The translations under genes were made by a program, and so were the position numbers. Below the pieces are notes generated by a model. The model made no database searches. It worked only from the letters and a program-made list of their open reading frames with translations, and was not told where the DNA came from. Positions 21,765 through 30,800 of a stretch of DNA of 40,135 bases are shown here, in pieces. Positions within the stretch are counted from its first letter, which is position 1. Every line of letters begins with the position of its first letter. Source of the stretch: DATARN01 sp036264135 (lineage in GTDB: Bacteria > Actinomycetota > Acidimicrobiia > Acidimicrobiales > Palsa-688); assembly GCA_036264135.1 (NCBI GenBank), contig DATARN010000023.1:1-40135 (forward strand), in the 5' to 3' direction.

Positions 21765-24700
21765 GCCGGCCGCTCCCTCCGCAGCAGGGTGGCCAGCTCG
21801 GTCACGCCGAAGGCGCGGGCGGCGGCCAGGTACATCGCGGTGCCCGCCACCACGCCGCCGCCGACCATGAGCACCAGTTCGGGCGTCGAGCGGCTGGGCA
21901 CCAGGTGGCTAATGGCGAGGACGGGCAGGAGCATGAGGGCGGTGGCCGCCGCCACCCGGGCCAGGCTGGCCACGATCGCCTGGCCGTCGAGGCCGCCGGT
22001 GCGCCGGCGCAGGTGGGCGAAGGCGGCGATCGACCCGACGGTGTAGGCGCCGACCCAACCGAGGGCCAGCCCTTCGACGCCCATGAGCGGGTAGAGGGCG
22101 ACGGCCAGGACGATGGTGGCGGCGTTCTCGACCAGGTAGAGCCAGAACATCGACCGGGTGTCCTGCATGGCCTGGTAGGCCCGCATGAGGAGGAGGTAGG
22201 CGCTGAAGCCGGGCAGGCCGACGGCGAACAGGGCGACGACCACGGCGATGCGGTGGGCGTCGCCGGCGGAGAACGAGCCGTGGTTGAGGACCAGCCGGAG
22301 GAAGGGCTGGGCCAGGGCGACGTAGCCGACGGCGGCCGGCACCAGGACGGCCATGGTCAGTCGGAATCCTTGGGCCATTTGCCGGCGGAACCCGTCGAGG
22401 CTGCGCCGGGCCCACTGTTCCGACAGGTCGGGGGTGATGACGGCGGCGATGGACACCGCGAAGATGGCGTACGGCAGCTGAAAGAACTGGTAGGCCGTGG
22501 TGAAGACGGTGACGTCACCTTTGCGGTGGTCGGCCAGCACGAGGATCAGGTTGAACGAAACCTGATTGGCCACGACCGACCCGAAGGTCCACAGGGAGAG
22601 GCGTAGCACGGTGCGCACCGCCGGGTGGGCCAGATCCCACATCGGCCGCAGCCGGATGCCGGCTCGCATCATCGGCGGCACCTGGACGAGGAACTGGAAC
22701 AGGTAGCCGGCGGTGGTGCCGAGGCCCAGGATGAGCAGCGCCGACTGGTCCCGGCGCAGCCCCGGCAGCGTCAGGTTGGTGGCGACGAGGCGGGCACCGA
22801 CGATCGCGGCCACCGCGACGACGTTGTTGACGACCGGCGAGAAGGCGGTCGCCATGAAGCGACGGCGGGCGTTCAGCAGGGCGGTGGTGACGGCGATGCC
22901 GCCGAGCAGGAACAGCTGCGGCACGAACATGTGCAGCAAGTTGGTGCCGATGACCCGCTCGTCGCCGGCGGCCGCGGTGTGGTTGAGGACCTCGTAGAAG
23001 CGGATGATCGCCGGCGTGGCCAGCCAGAAGAGGGCCGAGAGGGCGACCAGGACGACGGCGATGGCGGTGACCACCGCCGAGACGGCCTGCCAGCCCTCCT
23101 CGCCGTCGTCGCGCCCCAGGTAGTCGACGAAGACCGGGACCAGCGTGGCCGACAGGACGCCGCCGAGGACGAGGTCGTAGAGGATGTTGGGGGCGGTGTT
23201 GGCGATGTTGTAGACGTCCGTCAGCCCCGAGCCGATGCCGAACGCCCAGATGAGGGCCAGCACCCGGGCGAATCCGGTCAGCCGGGAGAGGAGGGTCCCC
23301 GCCGCCATGACGGCGGTGTTGCGGGAGAAGGCGGCCGCTTCCTGCGCCTCATCGGCTTCGGCCGGGGGGGTGGTGGCGGTAGTGGCGGTGGTGGGCCGGG
23401 TGGCGGTGGTGGCCCGGGTGGCGGAGCGGGTGGGCAGGAGCCGGGTGGGATCGGCTCGTCGCTTCTGGGGCGTGCGGAAGTGGGCCGGAGCCGAGGGGGG
23501 CCGGGGCCGGGGGGGCGGGGCGATCGAAAGCTGGGGGGGTTCCGACGGCAGGTCGGCGATGACGATGGGGATGGGTTGGGTCGCCGTTCCCGTCTGGTCG
23601 TCCCAACTGGCGGGGCGGGGACGGGATGGGGAGGCGACCGACGCGCTTGGCTGGCGGGGGCTCGGGACGGGAACCGGCGTCGGGGCCGGCGGTTGGGTCG
23701 GGGCAGGCGCTGGGGTGGGTGTGTGGGCCCGTGGGGGGGCGGGGCCGGGGGTGGGCGCCTGGGCGGGGCGGCCCGCAGGCGGCGGGGCGGGGACGGGGGT
23801 GGGCGGCGGGCGACGGGGAGGGGGGAAGGCCCCAGGCGGGGGCACCGGACGCTGGACCGGGCGGGTGGCGTCGGCGTCGGCGCCCACGAGCGACAATTCG
23901 CCGAACCGCTTCGGCATCAGTCGCTTGGCCCGGCGCCCGTGGACCACGTCGCGTAGCCACCACACCATGAGCAGCAGGGCGGCGCCAAGGGAGAGGACGA
24001 CGCCGACGCCTGACGCGGCGGTGCTGCGCACCGTGTCCTGGTTGGTGGCCAGGTTGATGGCGCCGTCGGGCGAGTCCAACGCCACCGTCAGGGAGAACAC
24101 GCCGGCGGTTTTGGCGACGACGGGCACCCGCACGGTCGTGTTCTGGGCCCGCAGCTGGATGGTGCAGACCTCCGAAGTGGCGCTGTTGGTGCAGGCGCCT
24201 CCGACCAGTTGGACCGGTTGGAATCCCAGCTTCTGGCTGGTCACCCGGACCCTTATCTTGAGCGGGTACGAGGCACTGCTCAAGATGGTGACGGGAATCA
24301 GGCCCTGGCGGGCGGTGAAGGTGATCGACTGGTTGCCGGGAAGGTGCACCATCGCCTTCAGCCGGTTGATGAGGGACGTGGCGGCGGCCAGCTCGGCGGG
24401 ACGGGAACGCTCCGGGGTGTCCGCCGATTCACTGATCAGCACGTGACGATTGATCTCGCCGACGGCCGGACTGGACGCCGGCACGATCGTGGCGAGGGAT
24501 CCGGCCACCCGGCGAATGGCACGGATGGCGCCGGTGTCGGCGATGGGCTCGCTCTTCGGCTGCTGGTCGGGCGGGGCCACGTTGCGCACCAGGGAGCCGC
24601 CGTTGGATTGGGTTCCGGCGCTGGATGCGAGGGGCGTGACATCGGAGAAGAAGCGGTCCACCGTGACGGGCGCCAGCATCGGCGCGCTGGCGAGGCCGTC

Positions 24701-26014
24701 GAGAACGGTGGCCAAGAAGCCGGCATTCGGATGCCAATCCAGGGGCGGCACGACCACTACCCCGCGCCCGCCACGGCGATTGGGCAGCTCCAACTGCACC
24801 ATGGCCAGCTCGGCCAGGAACTGATGGGCGGCCAGCATCTCGTCCGGAGCGGCGGTGAAATGGGCACTCAAGCCGGCGTCCACCGCCCCGCCGGCGATAT
24901 GGGCGCTCCGGCCCGCGACCGTGAACGGCTGGGCCAGGGTGCGGACCCGCTCGTCGGCCGGCAGTGGGGTCAGGCTCTTGTCGGCGACGACCAGCCGCTG
25001 CACACCTCGCCCGGCCAGCTCGTCGACCGCGGCGGCCGACAGGGGGCCTTCCTCCACCCAGGCGGCGCCCATGGGGGTGGCGTGCAGGTCGGCGGCGAGG
25101 ATGTCGTTGCCCGTGGCGAGCTGCGCCGTGACCTCGGTGTCAAGGCCGGCGGCCAGCGTGGCCGGCAGGTCGAGGCGAACGTACGGAGAGGCCAGCAGCT
25201 GCCGGTTGCTGTTGCCCAGGGCGGAGGCCAGCTGCTCCACCGCCGCCCGATCGGGTGCCGTTCCGCCGGCCAGCGCCTCGACGGTTTGTGGGGTGGCGTC
25301 GACGGTCAGCGGAACAGAGGGATGTTGCGCCAGTGCGCCGGCCAAAGCGACGAGGCCGGCGGCGTCCGAGCCGGCGGCGAGGGCGCTCGAGGGGGAGGCG
25401 ACGGCCGGCGGGGCGTGGAACGGCACGACCCAGGCCACGTCGAGACGGCTGGCAGTGACGGCGTCGGCGCCGCTGTAGACCAGGTGGGTCGTCAGCCGGC
25501 TGACCAGGTTGCCGGCGCCGTCGACCAGGTCGACACGAACCGGGTAGACGCCTGACGTGGTGAGCTTGATCGACTGGGCGGCGTGGTCGCTCGGCTTGGA
25601 GTTGACCGCCAGCGTCAGCGCCGGGCTGGCGCCGAGCGAGGTGAGGTTTACCGGGTTGAATGCCGCCCTACGGGCGGTGTGGATGCGGTCGGCCAACGAC
25701 TCGGTGAAGTCCGACCGGCTGGTCAGCGGCTGGTAGATCGACAGTTGCAACCGGGCGCTGGTCGGGTCGGGAGTCGTCACCGTCAGCCCCAACCGGAAGG
25801 TGCCGCTGTTGCTGATCCACGTCGTCTGGTCCGTCACTCGCAGCTGGCTGTTGCCAGCCGACTGCGCTCCCGCCCGGCGGGGCGTGGCCCCGACGATGGC
25901 CAGGGCCACCATGGCCACGGCGGCGGCCCCCCGGGCGAGCGACCCAATGGGACGGCGCGGGCGGAGAAACGGCGGGGCGGCGGACCGGGTGGCGATCCGC
26001 CGCCGGCGGCTCAC
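21761..26014 (-). CDS. murJ: DUF6049-like periplasmic domain fused to lipid II flippase MurJ
   Basis: 1417 residues in one open frame. A signal segment (about 25-50) leads to a large outer part (50-660) resembling DUF6049/Rv3909. A membrane helix follows (about 664-688, VVLSLGAALLLMVWWLRDVV), then a Pro/Thr-rich linker (690-890). MurJ occupies about 897-1417: NTAVMAAGTLLSRLTGFARV, then SATLVPVFVDYL, FSPVVNNVVAV and RAYQAMQDTRSMFWLYL, with about 14 helices. MurJ flips lipid II for peptidoglycan synthesis. In mycobacteria these parts are adjacent genes, so the fusion suggests they act together. GTG 26014 overlaps the GNAT stop (GTGA). Confidence 0.92.
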   Translation of the reverse strand: MSRRRRIATRSAAPPFLRPRRPIGSLARGAAAVAMVALAIVGATPRRAGAQSAGNSQLRVTDQTTWISNSGTFRLGLTVTTPDPTSARLQLSIYQPLTSRSDFTESLADRIHTARRAAFNPVNLTSLGASPALTLAVNSKPSDHAAQSIKLTTSGVYPVRVDLVDGAGNLVSRLTTHLVYSGADAVTASRLDVAWVVPFHAPPAVASPSSALAAGSDAAGLVALAGALAQHPSVPLTVDATPQTVEALAGGTAPDRAAVEQLASALGNSNRQLLASPYVRLDLPATLAAGLDTEVTAQLATGNDILAADLHATPMGAAWVEEGPLSAAAVDELAGRGVQRLVVADKSLTPLPADERVRTLAQPFTVAGRSAHIAGGAVDAGLSAHFTAAPDEMLAAHQFLAELAMVQLELPNRRGGRGVVVVPPLDWHPNAGFLATVLDGLASAPMLAPVTVDRFFSDVTPLASSAGTQSNGGSLVRNVAPPDQQPKSEPIADTGAIRAIRRVAGSLATIVPASSPAVGEINRHVLISESADTPERSRPAELAAATSLINRLKAMVHLPGNQSITFTARQGLIPVTILSSASYPLKIRVRVTSQKLGFQPVQLVGGACTNSATSEVCTIQLRAQNTTVRVPVVAKTAGVFSLTVALDSPDGAINLATNQDTVRSTAASGVGVVLSLGAALLLMVWWLRDVVHGRRAKRLMPKRFGELSLVGADADATRPVQRPVPPPGAFPPPRRPPPTPVPAPPPAGRPAQAPTPGPAPPRAHTPTPAPAPTQPPAPTPVPVPSPRQPSASVASPSRPRPASWDDQTGTATQPIPIVIADLPSEPPQLSIAPPPRPRPPSAPAHFRTPQKRRADPTRLLPTRSATRATTATRPTTATTATTPPAEADEAQEAAAFSRNTAVMAAGTLLSRLTGFARVLALIWAFGIGSGLTDVYNIANTAPNILYDLVLGGVLSATLVPVFVDYLGRDDGEEGWQAVSAVVTAIAVVLVALSALFWLATPAIIRFYEVLNHTAAAGDERVIGTNLLHMFVPQLFLLGGIAVTTALLNARRRFMATAFSPVVNNVVAVAAIVGARLVATNLTLPGLRRDQSALLILGLGTTAGYLFQFLVQVPPMMRAGIRLRPMWDLAHPAVRTVLRLSLWTFGSVVANQVSFNLILVLADHRKGDVTVFTTAYQFFQLPYAIFAVSIAAVITPDLSEQWARRSLDGFRRQMAQGFRLTMAVLVPAAVGYVALAQPFLRLVLNHGSFSAGDAHRIAVVVALFAVGLPGFSAYLLLMRAYQAMQDTRSMFWLYLVENAATIVLAVALYPLMGVEGLALGWVGAYTVGSIAAFAHLRRRTGGLDGQAIVASLARVAAATALMLLPVLAISHLVPSRSTPELVLMVGGGVVAGTAMYLAAARAFGVTELATLLRRERPA

Positions 26015-26721
26015 CGGAGGCCGGCTTCCATCACCGAGAGGCCGGCGGGCTCCTCCCGGAAGCCGGCGTCGTGGTAGAGGGACAAGGCGGCGTCGTTGCC
26101 TACTTGGGTGTTGACCACCGCCCGCCGCACGCCTCGCCGGCGCATCCAGTGGAGCCCGTCGAGCAGGAGGGCCCGCCCGATTCCCTGGCGCTGGACTTCG
26201 GGCAGCACGGCCAGCCGCTGTACAAAGCCCCGTGCGCCACTCCGACCGTTGATGGCGTAGCCGACCAGTCGGCCGTCATGGGGCACGGCCCGGAACCGGG
26301 TACGGGGGGTGGCGGCCAGCGCCTCGGCCAGGCTTCGTTCGTCAAGTTGCCAGAACGGGGAAAATGCCGCCCGATCGACCGCCAGCACCTGCGGGCGGGC
26401 GTCGGGGGAGACGCGGATCACGCCGATGTCGGGCCGCCGCGGCAGTCCGTCCAGGTCGCGGGCCAGGAGGTGGAGCTCCTCGGCCACTTGGAAACCAGCG
26501 GCGAAGAACCCGGACTGTTCGAGGGGGGAAAGGGCGGACGTCACCACCCGGACGAATCCCCGCTCGCCCAGAATGTCCAGGCACCGCTGGATGAAAGCGG
26601 CGGATGGTACGGGCGCTTCGGGGACCGGGGCCAGGAAGGCGACGGTGCCATCGCCTCGCCACGGCCAGATGCGAGCCCGCTCCCTGCCCCAACGAATGGT
26701 GTCGACCGACGGAGAGCTCAT
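26011..26721 (-). CDS. GNAT-family N-acetyltransferase
   Basis: 236 residues from ATG 26721. The C-terminal half carries the acetyl-CoA loop AVLPEVQRQGIGRALLLDGL and the final YHDAGFREEP strand of the GNAT fold. The N-terminal half (PSAAFIQRCLDILGERGFVR, then EQSGFFAAGFQVAEELHLLA) may be a second, degenerate GNAT repeat. The substrate cannot be predicted. It is the first gene of the murJ operon and shares GTGA with the murJ start. A longer frame upstream exists, but ATG 26721 gives the sensible N-terminus. Confidence 0.88.
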   Translation of the reverse strand: MSSPSVDTIRWGRERARIWPWRGDGTVAFLAPVPEAPVPSAAFIQRCLDILGERGFVRVVTSALSPLEQSGFFAAGFQVAEELHLLARDLDGLPRRPDIGVIRVSPDARPQVLAVDRAAFSPFWQLDERSLAEALAATPRTRFRAVPHDGRLVGYAINGRSGARGFVQRLAVLPEVQRQGIGRALLLDGLHWMRRRGVRRAVVNTQVGNDAALSLYHDAGFREEPAGLSVMEAGLR

Positions 26722-26873
26722 GGACGAGATGCCACCGGGCGGGTGCTCGGCTGCTCCCTCACGGCGGATGACAAGCGTAGCGGAGAGGGTCTGGCGACCG
26801 ACATCATGCGCGCCCCGGCCTGGTGACCGGGTTTCGCTCGTCGGGCCGGGCGACCTTTTGGTGGCGGTCCACA

Positions 26874-26879
26874 TAGCAT
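26874..26879 (+). promoter_or_regulatory. -10 hexamer TAGCAT for deacetylase gene
   Basis: TAGCAT ends 6 nt before a TTG (26886) and 9 nt before ATG 26889. No ribosome-binding site is visible, so a leaderless mRNA is likely. Confidence 0.45.
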
Positions 26880-26888
26880 TGCCAATTG

Positions 26889-27926
26889 ATGGCGTCTGGC
26901 CTGGTGCTGCTCGAGACCCACGAGGCGTTCCTCGACCATCTGCCGGGCGGCGGCCATCCCGAGCGGCCCGCCCGACTGGAAGCGGTGCTGGCCGGGGTCA
27001 ACAACGCCGGCGTGACCGACGCCCTTGTTCCAGTGGCGCCCCGCCCCGCCTCCCGCGCCGAGTTGGAGCGGGTGCACGCGCCCGCCTATCTCGACGGCTT
27101 GGAGCGCTTCGCGGCGAGGGGTGGCGGCTGGGTGGACATGGACACGGCGGTGTCCTCCGGGTCGTGGCAGGCGGCCGTGCTGGCCGCCGGCGCCGGCCCC
27201 GACGCCATCGAGCGGCTCGATGCCGGCGAGGCGGACGCCGCCTTCATCGCCGTGCGGCCCCCGGGCCACCACGCCCTCGGCACCCGGCCCATGGGTTTCT
27301 GCCTGCTGAACAACGTGGCGGTGACCGCCGCCGCCCTCACCTCCCGCGGCGAGCGGGTCCTCATCGTCGACTGGGACGCCCACCACGGAAACGGCACCCA
27401 GGCGATCTTCTTCCATGACCCCTCCGTGCTCTACGTGTCGATGCACCAGTTCCCCTTCTACCCAGGGACGGGGCGGATGGAGGAGACCGGGGCGGGGGAG
27501 GGCGCCGGGTACACGATCAACTTCCCGTTTCCCGCCGGCGCCACCGGCGACGTGTACCAGGCGGCGCTCGACGAGGTCGTGGTGCCCGCCGCCGAGTGGT
27601 TCCGGCCCACCTGGCTCATTGTCTCCGCCGGCTTTGACGCCCACCGCGCCGACCCCCTCACCGAGCTGGGCCTGGCCTCGGGCGACTTCGCCGACCTCAC
27701 CGTCCGGTTGATGGGCCTGGTCCCGGCCGGCCGGCGGTTGGCGGTGCTGGAGGGCGGCTACGACCTGGGGGCGCTGGCCGACTCGGCCGGTGCGTGCGTC
27801 GCCGGCCTGGCCGGCGTCGAATACCGGCCCGAGCCGCCGACGGCCGGCGGGCCCGGCGCCGGCGTGGTCACCTCGGTGGCCCGGCAGCGCGCCGAAATGG
27901 CGCAGCCCGAGTCCACCTCCGGCTGA
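26889..27926 (+). CDS. Histone deacetylase-family (AcuC-like) deacetylase
   Basis: 345 residues. HDAC-superfamily motifs are all present: HPERPARLEAVL near the start, the His pair in RPPGHHA (about 126), the metal-site DWDAHHGNGTQ (about 160) and SAGFDAHRADPL (about 247), and GGYDLGALA near the end. These zinc enzymes remove acetyl or related acyl groups from proteins or polyamines; the target is unknown. ATG 26889 is used; TTG 26886, one codon upstream, is possible. It is divergent to the GNAT gene, which is a suggestive but unproven acetylation/deacetylation pairing. Confidence 0.92.
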   Translation: MASGLVLLETHEAFLDHLPGGGHPERPARLEAVLAGVNNAGVTDALVPVAPRPASRAELERVHAPAYLDGLERFAARGGGWVDMDTAVSSGSWQAAVLAAGAGPDAIERLDAGEADAAFIAVRPPGHHALGTRPMGFCLLNNVAVTAAALTSRGERVLIVDWDAHHGNGTQAIFFHDPSVLYVSMHQFPFYPGTGRMEETGAGEGAGYTINFPFPAGATGDVYQAALDEVVVPAAEWFRPTWLIVSAGFDAHRADPLTELGLASGDFADLTVRLMGLVPAGRRLAVLEGGYDLGALADSAGACVAGLAGVEYRPEPPTAGGPGAGVVTSVARQRAEMAQPESTSG

Positions 27927-28008
27927 ACTCGCGGGCCCCTGCGCGGCCGCCGCCGGCCGCCTGGACAAGGGCTCAGGTAGCTCCCGGAAGGAGCCGATAG
28001 AGGGAGCG

Positions 28009-29100
28009 ATGCTCGATCTGATCAAGCTCCTTCATTACGTCGTGGACGAAGACGCGTCCGACCTTCACCTCAAGGTGGACTGCCGGCCCCGGGTGCGGAT
28101 CGACGGCCAGCTCATCGAGTCGCCGTTCGAACCGGTCACCGGTGAGGACCTGGAGGCACTGGTAAGCCAGCTCCTGCCGACCAACCGGCTGCGGGAATTC
28201 GAGGAGACCAGCGACGCCGACTTCGCGACATCCGCCGGCGGCCTCGGGCGTTTCCGCGGGAACGCTTTCCGCCAGCGAGGCGAGGTGGGGATCGTGCTGC
28301 GGCGGGTGCTCCCCAACGTGGCGTCGATTGAGGACCTGGGGTTGCCACCGGTCGTGCGGACGCTGGCCAGCGAAGCTCGCGGCATGGTGCTGGTCACCGG
28401 CCCGACCGGGTCCGGCAAGACGACGACCCTGGCGTCCATGATCCAGCACATCAACGAGACCCGCGCCTGCAACGTGGTCACCATCGAGGACCCCATCGAG
28501 GTCGTCCACAGCGACCACCTGGCCATCATCAACCAGCGGGAGATCGGAACCGACACCGCCGACTACATGCAGGCCATGCGACGGGTGCTGCGCCAGGATC
28601 CCGACGTGATCCTCGTCGGCGAGATGCGCGACGCCGAAACGGTCTGGGCCGCCCTGTCCGCCGCCGAGACCGGCCACCTGGTCCTCTCGACGCTGCACAC
28701 CACCAACGCCACCGAGACGATCAACCGCATCGTCGACTTCTTCCCGCCGTTCCAGCAACAGCAGATCCGCCTGACCCTGGCGTCCTGCTTGAAGGGCGTC
28801 GTCTGCCAGCGCCTTTTGGAGCGGGCCGACGACATGGGGCGGGTGCCGGCCGTCGAGGTCATGGTCATGACCGGGCGTATCGCCGATCGCATCGTGGAGC
28901 CCACCAGCGGCAAGGGGGAAACGATCGAGGAGATGATCGGCGGCGGCGAGTGGTACGGGATGCAGACGTTCGATCAGAGCCTGTTTCACCTGTACCAAGA
29001 GGGTCAGGTCAGCCTCCGCCAGGCCATGGCCGCGGCCTCCCGCCCCCACGACTTCCGCCTCGCCCTCGAGCACGCCGGGCTGGTCGCCGTCACCGCCTGA
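28009..29100 (+). CDS. PilT-like secretion/retraction ATPase
   Basis: 363 residues from ATG 28009, which has AGGGAG 2-8 nt upstream. It has a PilT N-terminal domain (ASDLHLKVDCRPRVRIDGQL), Walker A GPTGSGKTTT (about 130-139), Walker B ILVGEMRD (about 200), the His box LSTLHTTNATETINRIVDFF and the PilT-like LASCLKGVVCQRLL. PilT/PilU ATPases pull type IV pili. No other pilus gene lies in this window, so partners must be elsewhere or the protein has another role. The gene stands between the deacetylase and the CCA-adding enzyme. Confidence 0.92.
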   Translation: MLDLIKLLHYVVDEDASDLHLKVDCRPRVRIDGQLIESPFEPVTGEDLEALVSQLLPTNRLREFEETSDADFATSAGGLGRFRGNAFRQRGEVGIVLRRVLPNVASIEDLGLPPVVRTLASEARGMVLVTGPTGSGKTTTLASMIQHINETRACNVVTIEDPIEVVHSDHLAIINQREIGTDTADYMQAMRRVLRQDPDVILVGEMRDAETVWAALSAAETGHLVLSTLHTTNATETINRIVDFFPPFQQQQIRLTLASCLKGVVCQRLLERADDMGRVPAVEVMVMTGRIADRIVEPTSGKGETIEEMIGGGEWYGMQTFDQSLFHLYQEGQVSLRQAMAAASRPHDFRLALEHAGLVAVTA

Positions 29101-29104
29101 CGCC

Positions 29105-29126
29105 GGCGCCCCGGAAGCTGGGCGCC
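29105..29126 (+). terminator. Hairpin after pilT-like gene
   Basis: GGCGCCC (29105-29111) pairs with GGGCGCC (29120-29126) over an 8-nt loop, 5 nt past the stop. There is no T-run, so it is a tentative terminator. Confidence 0.35.
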
Positions 29127-29203
29127 CCGCGAACCCATCAGCCTGCCGGCGGCCCGAAGGCCGGGCGACTCGATAAGCCATCGGTTCTGCACAGGAGCAC
29201 CGC

Positions 29204-29209
29204 TAGCCT
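29204..29209 (+). promoter_or_regulatory. -10 hexamer TAGCCT for CCA-adding enzyme
   Basis: TAGCCT ends 6 nt before GTG 29216. No ribosome-binding site lies in between, consistent with a leaderless transcript. Confidence 0.5.
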
Positions 29210-29215
29210 CAAGAT

Positions 29216-30601
29216 GTGATCCCCGACCGCCTCCAGCCGCTGCTGGCGGAGACCGACGACCTGGGTGCCCGCTTCGAGCGGGCCGGCTTCCGGCTGTACC
29301 TGGTCGGCGGCGTGGTCCGCGACGCCCTCATCGGGCGGCTGGACAACGACAGCGATCTGGATTTCACCACCGACGCCCGCCCCGACGACATCGAGGCGCT
29401 GGTCGCCGACTCGGCCGACGCGGTGTGGCTGCAGGGCAAGCGGTTCGGGACCATCGGCCTGCGCAAGGGTGACCGCCGCATGGAGATCACCACCCACCGG
29501 GCCGAGGCGTACCACCCCGACTCCCGCAAGCCCGACGTGGAGTTCGCCAACGCCATCGAGGCCGACCTGTCACGACGGGATTTCACCGTCAACGCCATGG
29601 CGCTGTCCCTCCCCGACCTCACGCTCATCGACCCCTTCGGAGGTCTCGAGGATCTGGCCGGGCACCGGCTGCGGACCCCGCTGTCGCCCGAGGTGTCGTT
29701 CAGCGACGACCCGTTGCGGATGCTGCGGGCCGCTCGGTTCATCGCCGGCTACCACCTGGCGCCGGACAAGGAGCTGGTGGAGGCCGTCACCGGCCTGCGC
29801 AACCGCCTGGAGATCGTTTCCGACGAGCGCATCCGCGACGAGTTGGACAAGCTGATGGTCGTTGAGGACCCGAGCGAGGGCCTCTGGTTCCTGGTCAACA
29901 CCGGCCTGGCCGAGGAGTTCCTGCCCGAGCTGCCGGCGCTGGCCCTGGAGCAGGACCCCATCCACCGCCACAAGGACGTGCTGGCCCACACCATCGCGGT
30001 GGTGGCCAAGACCCGCCCCGACCGCATCCTGCGCCTGGCCGCCCTCTTCCACGACGTCGGCAAGCCCAAGACCCGATCCTTCGGACCGGGCGGCATGGTC
30101 TCGTTCCACCACCACGAGGTGGTCGGGGCCCGGATGACGCGCGACCGCATGCGGGCCCTCAAATACCCGACCGCCGACATCGAGCAGGTAAGCGAGCTGG
30201 TCGAGCTGCACCTGCGGTTCCATACCTACAAGATGGGATGGACCGACAGCGCGGTGCGCCGCTACGTGCGCGACGCCGGCCCGCTCCTCGACCGCCTGAA
30301 CGAACTGACCCGCTGCGACTGCACCACCCGCAACGCGGCCAAGGCCCGGTCCTTGGCGCACCGCATGGACGACCTGGAAGTGCGCATCGCCGAGTTGCGG
30401 GAGCGCGAGGAGATGGCCTCCATCCGGCCGGACCTCGACGGCAACGAGGTTATGGCGCACCTCGGCCTGAAGCCCGGTCGCGACGTCGGTGCCGCCCTCA
30501 ACTTCCTGCTCGAGCTCCGCCTCGACGAGGGGCCGCTCGGCAAGGAGGAGGCGACCCGCCGCCTCGACGAGTGGTGGGCGACCCGCCAGGCCGCCCGCTG
30601 A
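29216..30601 (+). CDS. CCA tRNA nucleotidyltransferase with HD domain
   Basis: 461 residues. The polymerase head has YLVGGVVRDALIGRLDNDSD and DLDFTTDARPDD with the metal-binding Asp pair, then RRDFTVNAMALSLPD and the DDPLRMLRAARFI helix. An HD domain follows, with LAALFHDVGKPKTR near residue 275 and FHHHEVVGARM. It adds or repairs the 3' CCA of tRNAs. The corresponding M. tuberculosis gene (pcnA, Rv3907c) also lies just beyond the murJ block, supporting synteny. The GTG start is placed by the -10 six nt before it. Confidence 0.95.
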   Translation: MIPDRLQPLLAETDDLGARFERAGFRLYLVGGVVRDALIGRLDNDSDLDFTTDARPDDIEALVADSADAVWLQGKRFGTIGLRKGDRRMEITTHRAEAYHPDSRKPDVEFANAIEADLSRRDFTVNAMALSLPDLTLIDPFGGLEDLAGHRLRTPLSPEVSFSDDPLRMLRAARFIAGYHLAPDKELVEAVTGLRNRLEIVSDERIRDELDKLMVVEDPSEGLWFLVNTGLAEEFLPELPALALEQDPIHRHKDVLAHTIAVVAKTRPDRILRLAALFHDVGKPKTRSFGPGGMVSFHHHEVVGARMTRDRMRALKYPTADIEQVSELVELHLRFHTYKMGWTDSAVRRYVRDAGPLLDRLNELTRCDCTTRNAAKARSLAHRMDDLEVRIAELREREEMASIRPDLDGNEVMAHLGLKPGRDVGAALNFLLELRLDEGPLGKEEATRRLDEWWATRQAAR

Positions 30602-30651
30602 GGCCTGGTGGGCCGCCCGCCGCCAGCGCCAGCCGCCGGTTGACGGGCGAA

Positions 30652-30732
30652 TCTGTGAGTCCTCAGCGTTCTCAGCATCGCCACGACCGTATGTGGTCGG
30701 AAATGGTGCCGAGAACCACAGATACTCACAGA
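30652..30732. repeat. Nested inverted repeats between convergent genes
   Basis: TCTGTGAGT (30652-30660) pairs with ACTCACAGA (30724-30732), TTCTC (30669-30673) with GAGAA (30711-30715), and CGACC (30684-30688) with GGTCG (30695-30699), all about one axis near 30692. An imperfect copy of the right arm, ACTGACAGAAC, recurs at 30755-30765. It may be a bidirectional terminator or a small mobile-element remnant. Confidence 0.5.
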
Positions 30733-30800
30733 ACCGCACTCGACGACCATGGCTACTGACAGAACTGGTCGGTGAAGACCAAATCGGCGCCCGCGAGGAC

